DNA from: Vibrio fluminensis
Lineage (GTDB): Bacteria; Pseudomonadota; Gammaproteobacteria; Enterobacterales; Vibrionaceae
Direction of reading: 5' to 3'
Length of the DNA: 64,000 nucleotides
NCBI RefSeq assembly: GCF_015278125.1
Contig: NZ_JADILO010000011.1
Location: 1 to 64,000, forward strand
In this document: positions 19,368 to 29,593 of the stretch, piece after piece
Layout of the letters: every line of letters starts with the position of its first letter
Position numbering within the stretch: the first letter of the stretch is position 1
Program-made: the position numbers and the translations under genes
Notes under the pieces: model-generated
Databases searched by the model: none
The model's input: only the letters and a program-made list of their open reading frames with translations
What the model was told of the DNA's origin: nothing

Positions 19368-20248
19368 TATTAGTGCAGTGGTCAGCAGCTAGCTTAGCAA
19401 TTTTACTGCTCGTCGTGGGGAATCTCGCGGCATCGCTATCAGACGTAGCAGTCAAACTGCTCAACGGTGAAATTAGCTCGTTTCAATACGTATTTATGCG
19501 TCAGCTACTGTCAGTACTGATTATCTTACCGTTGTGGTGGCGGCAATCTGCCAGTCAGCGAACACTAACGGCACCGGGAGTGATTGGCATACGTGCGGTT
19601 TTAATCATGCTCGGCAGCGGATGCATGATGATAGCAATCACTCACTTACCGCTCGCAACTGCCAACGCAGTTTTCTATGCTGCGCCCCTTATCATGCTGC
19701 CACTTTCGGTATGGATACTCAAAGAGATACCACCACTAGCAAAAGTGCTGGCGACCACTATTGGGTTTATTGGGGTCTTAATGGTACTCAGACCATCTCA
19801 ATTTCATTGGGCTGCCTGGTTTGCTCTAGGCACTGCGACTACCCTAGCAGTATTTAATATTCTGGCGCGCAAGCTTCCACCGGAGCAACCAGTTATCACA
19901 ACGCTATTTTGGACTTCCATCATGACCGTACCGCTTTCCGGAGTGATGGCAGTTTTATATTGGCAGCCAATCACTCTCGCTCAGGTCGGCCTAGTAGCAC
20001 TCAGCGCAGGACTAATTTTGACTTACAACGGCTTAGCCGTGATGGCTTATAGAAAAGCGCCGGCAGGGCAAATTGCTTTGGCGGAATATTCTGGCTTAGT
20101 ATTTGTGGTCATCATTGGCATTTGGGGATTTAACGAAATTCCAGATAGCCTGACCGCACTAGGGATAGTCATGATTATTTTGCCGCTACTGCCTTATAGA
20201 GACATACTGCAGCGGCGCTCAATACGCCGCACAAAGCAAACAAAGTAA
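19364..20248 (+). CDS. DMT/EamA-family membrane transporter
   Basis: Inner membrane protein of 294 residues with about ten hydrophobic spans arranged as two EamA repeats (about 10-140 and 150-280). The family exports metabolites or drugs; the substrate cannot be read from sequence. It begins with GTG overlapping the elaA stop by 4 bp, so it is translationally coupled to elaA. The C-terminus is basic (RRSIRRTKQTK), consistent with a cytoplasmic end. Confidence 0.88.
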   Translation: MILVQWSAASLAILLLVVGNLAASLSDVAVKLLNGEISSFQYVFMRQLLSVLIILPLWWRQSASQRTLTAPGVIGIRAVLIMLGSGCMMIAITHLPLATANAVFYAAPLIMLPLSVWILKEIPPLAKVLATTIGFIGVLMVLRPSQFHWAAWFALGTATTLAVFNILARKLPPEQPVITTLFWTSIMTVPLSGVMAVLYWQPITLAQVGLVALSAGLILTYNGLAVMAYRKAPAGQIALAEYSGLVFVVIIGIWGFNEIPDSLTALGIVMIILPLLPYRDILQRRSIRRTKQTK

Positions 20249-20266
20249 TCATTCCAAATAGATAAG

Positions 20267-20827
20267 TTATTTCTGCTGGGCAAAACCGCCATCAGAGACA
20301 CGAAAGAACATCACTGACTTTGTTGCTTTCTCAAGTTGTAACATATCAAGTGAACCGTCCGCATTAATCTTAAAGCGTACCAATTGCCCAGCCTTAATAT
20401 GGCTCAGCGGTTTATCACTACTTTCAATTTTAACCAATGCATTCAGATCAGACATCGGTAGGTTATTAGCGCGAAATACTTGAGCAAGCGTATCACCTGA
20501 TTTTACGGTGTATTCTTGCCATTGATTCGATTGGAGTGGTTGCGGTTTTGATTCACCTTGCTCACTCAAACTTTGCGTATTAACCTCAACGGCAACCCGC
20601 TCTACTTCAACACTATCTTGCTGCGGCTGGCTTTGAGGGAATGGAATAACGATTAACGCCAGAACGACAGGTACCAATACCATCAACGCGCGTTGGTGCA
20701 GTTTCGGTAGCTGCTGCCAACGATCCAGCAGTTGTTGTTTCATGTTAGTCCAATCGATGGCTCGTAGCTTATCCTTGGCTAATTGAATGTAATCGACTTG
20801 TTGTGGCTTTTTTTTACGGCGATTCAT
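20267..20827 (-). CDS. YtfB/OapA-like cell envelope protein with LysM-like domain
   Basis: 186-residue bitopic membrane protein. It has a cytoplasmic basic N-terminus, one membrane span (about 47-63, ALMVLVPVVLALIVIPF), then a periplasmic linker and a LysM-like/OapA domain (WQEYTVKSGDTLAQVFRANNLPMSDLNALVKIE, about 106-138). The family includes E. coli YtfB, a glycan-binding protein linked to cell division. YtfB is next to fklB in E. coli, and the same pair is found here divergently arranged. Two TATACT-like -10 candidates lie upstream near 20860 and 20882. Confidence 0.85.
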   Translation of the reverse strand: MNRRKKKPQQVDYIQLAKDKLRAIDWTNMKQQLLDRWQQLPKLHQRALMVLVPVVLALIVIPFPQSQPQQDSVEVERVAVEVNTQSLSEQGESKPQPLQSNQWQEYTVKSGDTLAQVFRANNLPMSDLNALVKIESSDKPLSHIKAGQLVRFKINADGSLDMLQLEKATKSVMFFRVSDGGFAQQK

Positions 20828-21141
20828 TGCAACCCGTCTCCAAAATTCTCTGGCTTTAAGTATAAAAACCTAGCGTCTCCGAGTATAGGAAATTCCAACG
20901 TTGAAAGTAATGCTCCTGTCAAATCTCACACTTTAAGCCCAAAACTCAGACTTAACTCTCATTCTATTTTAGCACTCGTCGGGTAAGGGTTGGTTATCAG
21001 CCGCTTTAAGCCACGGCAAACAACAGTGATTAGTCTCTTAATCCTGCATATTGAAACACGTTCGCTATGGCTACGACGTTTCATCCATCACTCTTTACTG
21101 GTATCCTTAAACACTTTATACACCCATGAAAGAGAGACTCC
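20828..21141. other. Divergent intergenic region between the ytfB-like gene and fklB
   Basis: Just over 300 bp. It contains a good fklB promoter (21094-21122) and weaker minus-strand promoter candidates (-10 TATACT at 20882-20887 with -35 TTACTT at 20905-20910, 17 bp spacer). No gene or repeat was seen in it. Confidence 0.5.
21094..21122 (+). promoter_or_regulatory. Promoter of fklB
   Basis: -35 TTTACT (21094-21099), 17 bp spacer, -10 TATACA (21117-21122). The start site would be only about 13 nt before the ATG, leaving room for the GAGAGA ribosome site. Confidence 0.55.
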
Positions 21142-21762
21142 ATGTCTGAAGTTAAATTTGAAACTGTAGAGCAAAAAGCTAGCTACGGTATTGGTCTACA
21201 AATGGGTCAGCAACTAGCAGGTGCTGGTCTTGAAGGTCTAAATGTTGATGCGATTGCAGCAGGTATCGCAACGGCACTAACTGGTGACATGCCAGCTATC
21301 GAAATCGACGAAATCAACAACGCTCTTCAAGAGATGCAAATGCGTGCAGAAGAAGCGCGTCAAGAAGCAGCTAAAGCTGCTGCTGCAGACGGCGAAGTTT
21401 TCCTAAAAGACAACGCTCTACGTCCTGAAGTAACTGTACTTGAGTCTGGTCTACAGTACGAAATCATCACTGAAGGTACTGGTGAAATCCCAACTTCTGA
21501 CAAGCAAGTTCGCGTTCACTACCACGGTGAACTGACTGACGGCACTGTATTCGATAGCTCTGTATCTCGCGGTCAACCAGCTGAGTTCCCAGTAACTGGC
21601 GTAATCAAAGGTTGGGTTGAAGCACTACAACTAATGCCTGTAGGTTCTAAGTGGAAGCTATACATCCCACAAGACCTTGCATACGGTGAGCGTGGCGCAG
21701 GCGCAGCGATTCCTCCATTCGCAGCACTAGTGTTCGAAGTAGAGCTACTAGATATCCTATAA
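21142..21762 (+). CDS. fklB: FKBP-type peptidyl-prolyl cis-trans isomerase
   Basis: Proline isomerase/folding factor, 206 residues. An N-terminal helical dimerisation domain (about 1-95) with an [19 protein letters not shown] linker helix is followed by the FKBP domain with [18 protein letters not shown] (near 122-139), the [18 protein letters not shown] active-site region and [23 protein letters not shown]. No signal peptide, so it matches cytoplasmic FklB rather than periplasmic FkpA. Followed by a terminator. Confidence 0.94.
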   Translation: MSEVKFETVEQKASYGIGLQMGQQLAGAGLEGLNVDAIAAGIATALTGDMPAIEIDEINNALQEMQMRAEEARQEAAKAAAADGEVFLKDNALRPEVTVLESGLQYEIITEGTGEIPTSDKQVRVHYHGELTDGTVFDSSVSRGQPAEFPVTGVIKGWVEALQLMPVGSKWKLYIPQDLAYGERGAGAAIPPFAALVFEVELLDIL

Positions 21763-21783
21763 GTTATAGAAAACTTAGTTATT

Positions 21784-21815
21784 GAAAAAGCGACGCTCAG
21801 CGTTGCTTTTTTTTT
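21784..21815 (+). terminator. Rho-independent terminator of fklB
   Basis: AAAAAGCGACGCT and AGCGTTGCTTTTT arms, one G-U type mismatch, with a run of nine T. Confidence 0.85.
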
Positions 21816-21859
21816 ACTAAAATAAAGCTTAATAAAGCAAAAACAAAAGGAATAGCTCA

Positions 21860-22345
21860 ATGAAAAAAGCCTCAACTGCAACTCTGATCTTATTATTGTT
21901 TACCACCGGTGCTTATGCGGGCTCGTGGCTTGACTCTATCAGTGATAAAGACACTCAAGACAGTATCTCTAAGTTAGTAACAGAGCATAGTGAAATCGCT
22001 GATCATAGTATTCCACTTAGCGGCATCTTGGCCGAGAAACTTCCAGTCACCACCGAACAAGCACTAGGAGGTAGTGGCGCGTTACTAGGCCTGGCCCAAC
22101 AACAGCTATCGTCGGCAGATCTATCAGAGCTGGAATCTTTAATCCCTTGGTCTTCTAACTTACCGGACATGCAGGGCATTGTTGGCAACATCGAAAACAT
22201 GCAAGCAGTGAACAAAGCGTTTGAGAGCGTAGGACTGGATCCATCAATGGTAAACCAATTTGTTCCAGTGATTCTTGACTACTTAAAAGAGAGTGGCGCA
22301 AGTGAAGGGCTACTTGGCTCATTAAGCAGTTTATGGAAAGCTTAA
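21860..22345 (+). CDS. DUF2780 (VcgC/VcgE-like) secreted protein
   Basis: 161-residue protein with a signal peptide (about 1-20, TTGAYAG cleavage region) and a helical mature part with EQALGGSGALLGLAQQQLSS and VNQFVPVILDYLKESGASEGLLGSL, features of DUF2780 proteins named after Vibrio VcgC/VcgE. Function unknown; periplasmic or exported location is inferred. Monocistronic, with AAAAGGAATAGCTC before the ATG. An inverted-repeat element begins 11 bp after its stop. Confidence 0.82.
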   Translation: MKKASTATLILLLFTTGAYAGSWLDSISDKDTQDSISKLVTEHSEIADHSIPLSGILAEKLPVTTEQALGGSGALLGLAQQQLSSADLSELESLIPWSSNLPDMQGIVGNIENMQAVNKAFESVGLDPSMVNQFVPVILDYLKESGASEGLLGSLSSLWKA

Positions 22346-22355
22346 CCGACAAACT

Positions 22356-22520
22356 TATGCCAATCAGGATAAGTAAATGGTCAGAAAATTGCGCAAGGAA
22401 AATCGCTTAGAACTAGGCGCAGATTGCCGTTAACTAGTTATTCTAATTACAAAATCTGCAACAACGTTATCAGCGATTTTAATCAGCAAGAATGATCAAA
22501 GACTTATGCTGATTGGTATA
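22356..22520 (+). mobile_element. MITE-like element, copy 1
   Basis: A ~165 bp non-coding segment that is nearly the reverse complement of 63773-63936. Its ends are imperfect terminal inverted repeats (TATGCCAATCAGGATAAGT and the complement of ACTTATGCTGATTGGTATA). The interior shares GCGATTTTCC/GGAAAATCGC-type and GTTATCAGCGATTTTAATC blocks with copy 2. It has no coding capacity, so if mobile it would need a transposase supplied elsewhere. Target duplication is unclear; TA is present at both ends. Confidence 0.8.
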
Positions 22521-22528
22521 AATACAAC

Positions 22529-22560
22529 AAAGCGATAGATTGATACCTATCGCTTTTTAT
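22529..22560 (+). terminator. Rho-independent terminator downstream of the DUF2780 gene
   Basis: AAAGCGATAG and CTATCGCTTT arms with TTTATTG following. It lies beyond the MITE-like element, so it may have been displaced from the gene by insertion. Confidence 0.75.
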
Positions 22561-22580
22561 TGTTTGTTTTCTGTAGATAC

Positions 22581-22609
22581 AAAAAAGCCGAGCTAATGCT
22601 CGGCTTTTT
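22581..22609 (-). terminator. Terminator of the alpha operon
   Basis: AAAAAGCCGAGC and GCTCGGCTTTTT arms with a four-base loop; symmetrical, so it can stop transcription from both sides. It lies 18 bp after the rplQ stop. Confidence 0.9.
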
Positions 22610-22626
22610 CGTTCTTTCGAACCTGA

Positions 22627-23010
22627 TTACTCAGCAGCAGTTTCTTCAGCAGCTGGGCGATCTACAAGCTCAATGTAAGCCATTGGAGCTTTATCACCAG
22701 CACGGAAGCCAGCTTTTAGGATACGAGTGTAACCGCCCTGACGAGCAGCAAAACGTGGACCTAGTTCGTTAAACAGTTTTGCAACTACTTCGTTATCACG
22801 AGTACGTGCAAATGCAAGACGACGGTTAGCAACACTGTCAGTCTTAGCTAGTGTAATCAAAGGCTCAACTACGCGACGTAGCTCTTTTGCTTTAGGCAAT
22901 GTAGTCTTGATAACTTCATGACGTACTAAAGAGCTAGCCATATTGCTGAACATCGCTTTACGATGTGAGCTGTTGCGGTTGAGTTGACGACCACTCTTAC
23001 GATGGCGCAT
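22627..23010 (-). CDS. rplQ: 50S ribosomal protein L17
   Basis: 127-residue large-subunit protein near the peptide exit tunnel. The opening [20 protein letters not shown] and the [18 protein letters not shown] region are characteristic. The acidic AAEETAAE tail extends beyond the conserved core. Last gene of the alpha operon (rpsM-rpsK-rpsD-rpoA-rplQ), 26 bp after rpoA. Confidence 0.97.
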   Translation of the reverse strand: MRHRKSGRQLNRNSSHRKAMFSNMASSLVRHEVIKTTLPKAKELRRVVEPLITLAKTDSVANRRLAFARTRDNEVVAKLFNELGPRFAARQGGYTRILKAGFRAGDKAPMAYIELVDRPAAEETAAE

Positions 23011-23036
23011 GACCTAATCCTTCTAACTAGTATCGA

Positions 23037-24029
23037 TTAATCTTCAGCGATAGACGCTGGTGGCCAGTTTTCTAGGCGCATGCCCAGAGAAAGACCACGT
23101 GATGCAAGTACGTCTTTAATCTCAGTAAGAGATTTTTTACCAAGGTTTGGCGTTTTAAGTAGCTCAACCTCAGTACGCTGTACAAGATCACCGATGTAGT
23201 GAATCGCTTCTGCTTTCAGACAGTTAGCAGAGCGAACTGTTAGTTCAAGATCGTCTACAGGACGCAGTAGGATCGGATCGAATTCTGGCTTCTCTTCCTT
23301 CTCCTCAGGTACACGTACATCACGTAGATCTACGAACGCATCTAGTTGCTCAGCTAGGATAGTAGCTGCGCGACGGATTGCTTCCTCAGGATCAAGAGTA
23401 CCGTTCGTTTCCATATCGATTACAAGCTTGTCTAGGTCTGTACGTTGCTCTACACGAGCCGCGTCAACAGAGTAAGCAATCTTGTCTACTGGACTGTATG
23501 TTGCATCAACCAGTAGGCGACCAATTGGACGCTCATCTTCTTCAGTATGGATACGAGCAGAAGCAGGAACATAACCGCGACCACGTTCAACTTTAATACG
23601 CATAGCGATTTCAGCGTTGTCATCCGTTAGGTGACAAATAACGTGTTCTGGGTTAACGATCTCTACATCACCATCATGGGTGATGTCACCTGCAACCACA
23701 GGGCCCGAGCCTGATTTGTTAAGCGTAATAAACACTTCATCTTTGCCTTCAGCAACGCGTACAGCAAGACCTTTAAGGTTAAGTAGGATTTCAAGAATAT
23801 CTTCTTGAACGCCTTCTTTCGTGCTGTATTCGTGTAGAACGCCTTCAATCTCTACTTCTGTTACAGCACAACCTGGCATAGAAGATAGTAGAATACGGCG
23901 AAGTGCATTACCCAGAGTATGGCCGAAACCACGCTCTAACGGCTCAAGAGTTACTTTTGCGTGTGTCGTGCTGATTTGTTCGATGTCAACAAGACGTGGC
24001 TTAAGAAATTCTGTTACAGAACCCTGCAT
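23037..24029 (-). CDS. rpoA: DNA-directed RNA polymerase alpha subunit
   Basis: 330 residues, one more than E. coli. The N-terminal domain for assembly ([24 protein letters not shown] near 27-48) is followed by a flexible linker and the C-terminal domain ([22 protein letters not shown] near 260-281), which contacts UP elements and activators such as CRP, also encoded in this window. Sits 24 bp downstream of rpsD. Confidence 0.98.
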   Translation of the reverse strand: MQGSVTEFLKPRLVDIEQISTTHAKVTLEPLERGFGHTLGNALRRILLSSMPGCAVTEVEIEGVLHEYSTKEGVQEDILEILLNLKGLAVRVAEGKDEVFITLNKSGSGPVVAGDITHDGDVEIVNPEHVICHLTDDNAEIAMRIKVERGRGYVPASARIHTEEDERPIGRLLVDATYSPVDKIAYSVDAARVEQRTDLDKLVIDMETNGTLDPEEAIRRAATILAEQLDAFVDLRDVRVPEEKEEKPEFDPILLRPVDDLELTVRSANCLKAEAIHYIGDLVQRTEVELLKTPNLGKKSLTEIKDVLASRGLSLGMRLENWPPASIAED

Positions 24030-24053
24030 TGTGTCCTCTCTTTAGTTTAAACC

Positions 24054-24674
24054 TTACTTAGAGTAAAGCTCGACGATCAATTGTTCGTTGATGTCAGCTG
24101 ATAGATCAGAACGCTCAGGCATACGCTTGAATGTACCTTCCATCTTACCGCCATCTACTTCAATCCAAGTTGGTTTTTCGCGTTGTTCAGCAACTTCTAG
24201 AGCCGCTTTAATGCGAGATTGCTGTTTAGCTTTCTCACGAATAGATACAACGTCGTTAGCCGCTACTTTGAAAGAAGGAACGTTTACAACTTTACCGTTA
24301 ACTAGGATAGCTTTGTGGCTTACTAGCTGACGAGATTCAGCGCGAGTTGCACCAAAGCCCATACGGTAAACTACGTTATCAAGACGACCTTCAAGAAGTT
24401 GAAGCAGGTTTTCACCTGTGTTGCCTTTAAGGCGTGCAGCTTCTTTGTAGTAGTTACGGAATTGTTTTTCTAGAACGCCGTACATACGACGAACTTTTTG
24501 CTTCTCACGAAGCTGAACGCCATACTCAGATAGACGACCGCGACGAGCGCCGTGTACACCTGGTGCGTTATCAATTTTACACTTGGTATCGATCGCACGA
24601 ACACCAGACTTAAGGAATAAGTCAGTGCCTTCACGACGGCTAAGCTTCAGCTTAGGACCCAAATATCTTGCCAT
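24054..24674 (-). CDS. rpsD: 30S ribosomal protein S4
   Basis: 206-residue primary 16S-binding protein. Contains the S4 RNA-binding domain ([24 protein letters not shown] near 96-119). In E. coli S4 is the translational repressor of the alpha operon; the matching pseudoknot leader is visible before rpsM at 25455-25535. Confidence 0.98.
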   Translation of the reverse strand: MARYLGPKLKLSRREGTDLFLKSGVRAIDTKCKIDNAPGVHGARRGRLSEYGVQLREKQKVRRMYGVLEKQFRNYYKEAARLKGNTGENLLQLLEGRLDNVVYRMGFGATRAESRQLVSHKAILVNGKVVNVPSFKVAANDVVSIREKAKQQSRIKAALEVAEQREKPTWIEVDGGKMEGTFKRMPERSDLSADINEQLIVELYSK

Positions 24675-24701
24675 GATTCTTCTCCAATAGTCCTAGAAAC
24701 G

Positions 24702-25097
<396 letters not shown>

Positions 25098-25109
25098 CTA
25101 CCTTCCCGA

Positions 25110-25466
25110 TTATTTCTTGATCGGCTTACGCGGACCCTTACGGGTGCGAGCGTTGGTTTTAGTACGCTGTCCACGTAGTGGTAGACTGCGACGATGACGA
25201 AGACCACGGTAACAGCCAAGGTCCATAAGACGCTTGATGTTCATAGATACTTCACGACGTAGATCACCTTCTACAGTGTATTTAGCTACACCATCACGCA
25301 GTTGATCGATCTGTTCATCAGATAGTTCACTGATCTTAACATCTTCAGCAATACCCACTTCAGCTAGGATAGCTTTAGAGCGAGTCTTACCGATGCCGTA
25401 AATCGCAGTTAGTGCGATTACAGCGTGTTTTTGATCAGGAATGTTAATGCCTGCTATACGGGCCAT
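25110..25466 (-). CDS. rpsM: 30S ribosomal protein S13
   Basis: 118-residue head protein of the small subunit that contacts the P-site tRNA through its basic C-terminal tail (GPRKPIKK). The opening [20 protein letters not shown] and the [20 protein letters not shown] motif are standard. The start codon lies inside the S4-responsive pseudoknot. First gene of the alpha operon in E. coli; here also preceded by its own promoter. Confidence 0.98.
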   Translation of the reverse strand: MARIAGINIPDQKHAVIALTAIYGIGKTRSKAILAEVGIAEDVKISELSDEQIDQLRDGVAKYTVEGDLRREVSMNIKRLMDLGCYRGLRHRRSLPLRGQRTKTNARTRKGPRKPIKK

Positions 25467-25535
25467 TATTCACTCCATAGTGTTTCATAAAAGAATTAGC
25501 CGCAACAAAGCCCGTTTCGGATACGTTGCGGAGTA
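25455..25535 (-). promoter_or_regulatory. Alpha operon S4-binding pseudoknot leader
   Basis: On the minus strand a CCGCAAC/GTTGCGG stem (arms 25525-25531 and 25500-25506) holds ACGGGC in its loop (25510-25515). That loop is complementary to GCCCGT just inside the rpsM coding start (25458-25463), and GGAG lies between them. This reproduces the E. coli alpha-operon nested pseudoknot, where S4 traps the 30S subunit at the start codon. Confidence 0.8.
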
Positions 25536-25568
25536 CTACTTCTTTTGCACGCAAAAGGTAGGCCGAGG

Positions 25569-25597
25569 AATATACTCGACACTACCTTACATTTCAA
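25569..25597 (-). promoter_or_regulatory. Alpha operon promoter
   Basis: -35 TTGAAA (25592-25597), 17 bp spacer and -10 TATATT (25569-25574) in the rpmJ-rpsM gap on the minus strand. It would give a leader of about 95 nt that includes the S4 pseudoknot. Confidence 0.65.
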
Positions 25598-25614
25598 GTA
25601 AAAATTTCTGCTGA

Positions 25615-25728
25615 TTAGCCTTGGCGCTGTTTGTGCTTTGGCTCACTGCAAATCACGCGAACGACACCGTTACGCTTGATAACTTTACAGTTACGGCAGA
25701 TTTTTTTAACGGAAGCACGAACTTTCAT
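25615..25728 (-). CDS. rpmJ: 50S ribosomal protein L36
   Basis: 37-residue protein, [16 protein letters not shown] through KHKQRQG, with the zinc-binding Cys-X2-Cys, Cys and His residues (C11, C14, C27, H32). This is the zinc-containing C+ form; a zinc-free paralogue, if present, would lie elsewhere and could be under Zur. Located between secY and rpsM as in E. coli, with GGAGTTTAGCA before the ATG. Confidence 0.96.
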
Positions 25729-25767
25729 TGCTAAACTCCGTAAATGAAATCTGACACTACCGCCGAA

Positions 25768-27102
25768 TTAACGGCCATAGCCTTTCAGATTCGCTTTCTT
25801 CAACACAGAATCATACTGTTGAGACATCAGATGAGTCTGTACCTGTGCCATAAAGTCCATGATAACAACTACTACGATAAGTAGTGATGTACCGCCGAAG
25901 TAGAAACGAACGTTCCACGCGACCATCATGAACTCTGGGATCAGACAGATAAAGGTAATGTACATCGCGCCCGCTAGGGTTAAGCGTGTCATCACTTTAT
26001 CAATGTACTTGGCTGTCTGCTCGCCTGGGCGGATGCCGGGTACGAATGCACCAGACTTCTTCAAGTTATCTGCTGTTTCACGCGGGTTGAAAACCAACGC
26101 CGTGTAGAAGAAGCAGAAGAAGATAATCGCTGCTGCATAAAGCATTACATACAGAGGTTGACCTGGGCTAAGAGCCAAAGACACGTCAGTTAACCAACCG
26201 AACGCGCTGCTCTCACCATTCTGACCAAACCACTGAGCCAGTGTTCCTGGGAACAGGATAATGCTCGATGCGAAGATTGCTGGAATAACACCTGCCATAT
26301 TAATTTTAAGTGGCAAGTGAGTGCTTTGCGCAGCAAATACTTTACGACCTTGTTGACGCTTCGCGTAGTTAACAACGATACGACGTTGACCACGCTCCAT
26401 GAAAACAACAAAGTAAATTACCGCAAAAGCTAGTACACCAATCAACAGCAGAAGAAGTACATGCAGTTCACCTTGACGCGCCTGCTCGATTGTTTGACCG
26501 ATTGCCGAAGGCAATCCAGCAACAATACCTGCAAAAATCAGTAATGAAATACCATTACCAATTCCACGCTCTGTAATTTGTTCACCTAACCACATTAAGA
26601 ACATGGTACCGGTTACTAAACTTACGGTAGCAATTAGCGTAAACATGGTTTGGTTGATAACAACCAAATTATCGACCATGTTTGGTAGGCCAGTTGCAAT
26701 ACCAATAGCTTGGAATGTTGCAAGTACGAGCGTGCCATAGCGTGTATATTGGCTAATCTTACGACGGCCAGCTTCACCCTCTTTCTTGAGTTCAGCTAAC
26801 GCTGGATGAACTACAGTTAGCAGTTGGACAACAATCGAAGCCGAAATATACGGCATGATGCCCAACGCTAATATAGATGCACGCTCAAGAGCACCACCGG
26901 AGAACATGTTAAACATTTCAACGATGGTACCTTTTTGCTGTTCGAACAAATCGGCAAGTACAGCTGCGTCAATACCAGGGATTGGCACGAAAGAACCTGC
27001 ACGGAATACTAAAAGTGCACCTAATACAAACAATAGGCGCGATTTTAACTCCGCCAATCCATTCTTCGCACTACTAAAATCTTGTCCTGGTTTTTTAGCC
27101 AT
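25768..27102 (-). CDS. secY: Preprotein translocase subunit SecY
   Basis: Central pore protein of the SecYEG translocon, 444 residues, about ten membrane spans. The first span ([23 protein letters not shown], near 24-46) with the plug region after it, the lateral gate helices, and the cytoplasmic loop [20 protein letters not shown] (near 235-254) that contacts SecA and the ribosome are all recognisable. Near the end of the spc operon, 20 bp after rplO. Confidence 0.98.
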   Translation of the reverse strand: MAKKPGQDFSSAKNGLAELKSRLLFVLGALLVFRAGSFVPIPGIDAAVLADLFEQQKGTIVEMFNMFSGGALERASILALGIMPYISASIVVQLLTVVHPALAELKKEGEAGRRKISQYTRYGTLVLATFQAIGIATGLPNMVDNLVVINQTMFTLIATVSLVTGTMFLMWLGEQITERGIGNGISLLIFAGIVAGLPSAIGQTIEQARQGELHVLLLLLIGVLAFAVIYFVVFMERGQRRIVVNYAKRQQGRKVFAAQSTHLPLKINMAGVIPAIFASSIILFPGTLAQWFGQNGESSAFGWLTDVSLALSPGQPLYVMLYAAAIIFFCFFYTALVFNPRETADNLKKSGAFVPGIRPGEQTAKYIDKVMTRLTLAGAMYITFICLIPEFMMVAWNVRFYFGGTSLLIVVVVIMDFMAQVQTHLMSQQYDSVLKKANLKGYGR

Positions 27103-27122
27103 CTGTACCTTTCCTTCGAAGA

Positions 27123-27557
27123 TTATTCTTCTACTTTACCGCCTGCAGCTTCGATAGCAGCTTTAGCGCCTTTAGTCACACGTAGACCTTTTACAGTCAC
27201 TGACTTGCTGATTTCACCAGAAAGAACAACTTTAACAAACTCGATGTTCTTAGTGATTACGTTAGCAGCTTTCAGGCTGTTTAGATCTACTACGTCACCT
27301 TCGATTTTCGCTAGCTCAGCTAGACGAACTTCAGCAGTCACTAGGCTCTTACGAGAAGTGAAACCGAACTTAGGTAGACGTTGTTTTAGAGGCATCTGAC
27401 CGCCTTCAAAACCTGGACGAACTTTACCGCCAGAGCGTGACTTTTGACCTTTATGGCCACGGCCACCAGTTTTACCTAGGCCAGAACCAATACCGCGACC
27501 AAGACGCTTAGGAGCGTGCTTAGAGCCAGCAGCTGGTGCAAGAGTATTCAAACGCAT
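27123..27557 (-). CDS. rplO: 50S ribosomal protein L15
   Basis: 144-residue late-assembly large-subunit protein. The glycine/basic-rich N-terminus ([20 protein letters not shown] near 20-39) and the C-terminal [15 protein letters not shown] segment are diagnostic. Six bases separate it from rpmD. Confidence 0.98.
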   Translation of the reverse strand: MRLNTLAPAAGSKHAPKRLGRGIGSGLGKTGGRGHKGQKSRSGGKVRPGFEGGQMPLKQRLPKFGFTSRKSLVTAEVRLAELAKIEGDVVDLNSLKAANVITKNIEFVKVVLSGEISKSVTVKGLRVTKGAKAAIEAAGGKVEE

Positions 27558-27562
27558 TCTGA

Positions 27563-27739
27563 TTACTCCTCAACTTTAACCATGTAGTAAACCTTGTTGA
27601 TCATGCCGCGCACGCACGGAGTATCTTCAAGTTCTACTGTGTGGTTGATTTTACGAAGGCCTAGACCGCGCAAAGTAGCTTTGTGCTTTGGCAGGCGACC
27701 AATTGAGCTTTTAGTTTGAGTTACTTTAATAGTTGCCAT
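27563..27739 (-). CDS. rpmD: 50S ribosomal protein L30
   Basis: 58-residue protein starting [20 protein letters not shown]. The open frame runs to 27766, but the ATG at 27739 follows GGAGTAAGAACACC and gives the family N-terminus. It starts 7 bp downstream of the rpsE stop. Confidence 0.97.
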
Positions 27740-27746
27740 GGTGTTC

Positions 27747-28250
27747 TTACTCCGAAATAGATTCAACAGTTAGACCACGTTTAGCAGCAACCATTTCTGG
27801 TGACTTAACGCTAGCTAGAGCATCGATCGTAGCACGAACGATGTTGATAGGGTTCGTAGAACCGTATGCTTTAGATAGTACGTTATGTACGCCAGCAACT
27901 TCTAGTACTGCACGCATCGCACCACCTGCGATAACACCAGTACCTTCTGCAGCAGGCTGCATGTAAACTTTAGAGCCCGAGTGGCGACCTTTCACTGGGT
28001 GGTGAAGAGTGCCTTCGTTTAGCGCAACAGTAATCATGTTACGACGCGCTTTTTCCATTGCTTTTTGGATCGCTGCAGGTACTTCACGAGCTTTGCCGTA
28101 ACCGAAACCTACACGACCGTTACCGTCACCAACTACAGTTAGTGCAGTAAAGCTCATGATTCGACCACCTTTAACCGTCTTAGAAACACGGTTAACTGCG
28201 ATTAGCTTTTCTTGCAAATCATTCGCTTGAACTTGTTGTTCTTTAGCCAT
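27747..28250 (-). CDS. rpsE: 30S ribosomal protein S5
   Basis: 167-residue protein involved in translational accuracy and mRNA unwinding at the entry channel. The double-stranded RNA-binding-like N-terminal part ([20 protein letters not shown]) and the [20 protein letters not shown] motif are clear. The spectinomycin-binding loop region (KTVKGGR) shows no unusual change. Confidence 0.98.
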   Translation of the reverse strand: MAKEQQVQANDLQEKLIAVNRVSKTVKGGRIMSFTALTVVGDGNGRVGFGYGKAREVPAAIQKAMEKARRNMITVALNEGTLHHPVKGRHSGSKVYMQPAAEGTGVIAGGAMRAVLEVAGVHNVLSKAYGSTNPINIVRATIDALASVKSPEMVAAKRGLTVESISE

Positions 28251-28264
28251 CTTCCAACCCTACC

Positions 28265-28618
28265 TTAGAATTTCAGACCAGCTTCGCGAGCAGATTCTGC
28301 TAGCGCCGCTACTCGACCGTGGTATTGGAAACCAGAACGATCGAATGCAACTGCAGATACGCCTTTTTCAAGAGCGCGCTCAGCAACAGCTTTACCTACT
28401 GCTTTAGCTGCATCGATGTTACCAGTGTATTTCACTTGCTCACGGATCGCTTTTTCTACAGTAGATGCTGCAGCGATAACTTCAGAGCCGTTAGCCGCAA
28501 TCACCTGTGCGTACACGTGACGAGGAGTACGGTGTACTACTAGGCGAGTTGCACCCAGTTCTGCAATCTTACGACGTGCACGTGTAGCACGACGGATGCG
28601 AGATGCTTTCTTATCCAT
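28265..28618 (-). CDS. rplR: 50S ribosomal protein L18
   Basis: 117-residue 5S rRNA-binding protein of the central protuberance. Starts [20 protein letters not shown] and ends [30 protein letters not shown], with that C-terminal FDRSG.YHGR motif conserved. Lies 9 bp after rplF. Confidence 0.98.
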   Translation of the reverse strand: MDKKASRIRRATRARRKIAELGATRLVVHRTPRHVYAQVIAANGSEVIAAASTVEKAIREQVKYTGNIDAAKAVGKAVAERALEKGVSAVAFDRSGFQYHGRVAALAESAREAGLKF

Positions 28619-28627
28619 AGTGTTACC

Positions 28628-29161
28628 TTACTTCTTCTTAGCTTCTTTAGTACGCACATTTTCATCTGCGTAACGAACACCTTTACCTTTGTAAGGCTCA
28701 GGTTGACGGTAAGAACGAATGTCAGCCGCAACTTGACCAACTACTTGCTTGTCGCAACCAGTTAGAATGATTTCAGTTTGGCTTGGACACTCAGCTGTTA
28801 CGCCCGCTGGCAACTCGTGCTCAACAGGGTGTGAGAAGCCTAGTGTTAGACCTACAGCGTTGCCTTTGATAGCAGCACGGTAACCAACACCTTTAAGAAC
28901 TAGCTTCTTCGTAAAGCCTTCAGTCACACCGATAACCATGTTGTTAACTAGAGCGCGAGCAGTACCTGCTTGAGCCCATGCGTTTACAACACCGTCTTTA
29001 GGACCGAATGTAAGGTTGTTTTCTTCCTGAGCGATCACTACTGCGTCGTTAAGTACACGAGATAGCTCGCCCTTAGCGCCTTTGATAGTGATTTCTTGGC
29101 CGTTTAGTTTCACCTCTACGCCAGCTGGAATAGCGACAGGTGCTTTAGCAACACGAGACAT
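28628..29161 (-). CDS. rplF: 50S ribosomal protein L6
   Basis: 177-residue protein near the GTPase-associated centre. The two L6 repeats are visible, and the C-terminal signature [20 protein letters not shown] (about 153-172) is intact. Ten bases after rpsH. Confidence 0.98.
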   Translation of the reverse strand: MSRVAKAPVAIPAGVEVKLNGQEITIKGAKGELSRVLNDAVVIAQEENNLTFGPKDGVVNAWAQAGTARALVNNMVIGVTEGFTKKLVLKGVGYRAAIKGNAVGLTLGFSHPVEHELPAGVTAECPSQTEIILTGCDKQVVGQVAADIRSYRQPEPYKGKGVRYADENVRTKEAKKK

Positions 29162-29171
29162 AGTCTACTCC

Positions 29172-29564
29172 TTACGCAACGTAACAGATGATTTCACCAC
29201 CAAGACCTGCTTTACGAGCAGCGCGGTCTGACATAAGACCCTTGGAAGTTGAAACGATAGCAACACCTAGGCCACCCATTACAGAAGGAAGTTGATCTTT
29301 CTTCTTGTAAACACGTAGACCTGGACGAGAAACACGCTTAAGTTGCTCGATTACTGGTTTAGCTTGGAAGTACTTAAGAGTAACTTCTAGCTCAGGTTTT
29401 GCTTCGCCTTCAACAGCGAAGTCAACGATGTAACCTTCAGCTTTCAGTAGTGCAGCAATTGCAACTTTAAGCTTTGAAGAAGGCATTTTAACAGCAACTT
29501 TATTTGCTGCCTGACCGTTACGAACGCGGGTCAGCATATCCGAAATCGGATCTTGCATGCTCAT
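29172..29564 (-). CDS. rpsH: 30S ribosomal protein S8
   Basis: 130-residue primary 16S-binding protein, [18 protein letters not shown] at the N-terminus and [20 protein letters not shown] at the C-terminal RNA-binding region. In E. coli S8 represses the spc operon by binding near the rplX-rplE junction; the homologous site here was not resolved by eye. Confidence 0.98.
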   Translation of the reverse strand: MSMQDPISDMLTRVRNGQAANKVAVKMPSSKLKVAIAALLKAEGYIVDFAVEGEAKPELEVTLKYFQAKPVIEQLKRVSRPGLRVYKKKDQLPSVMGGLGVAIVSTSKGLMSDRAARKAGLGGEIICYVA

Positions 29565-29593
29565 ATGATTTACTCCAAATGATTAAGTGGCAA

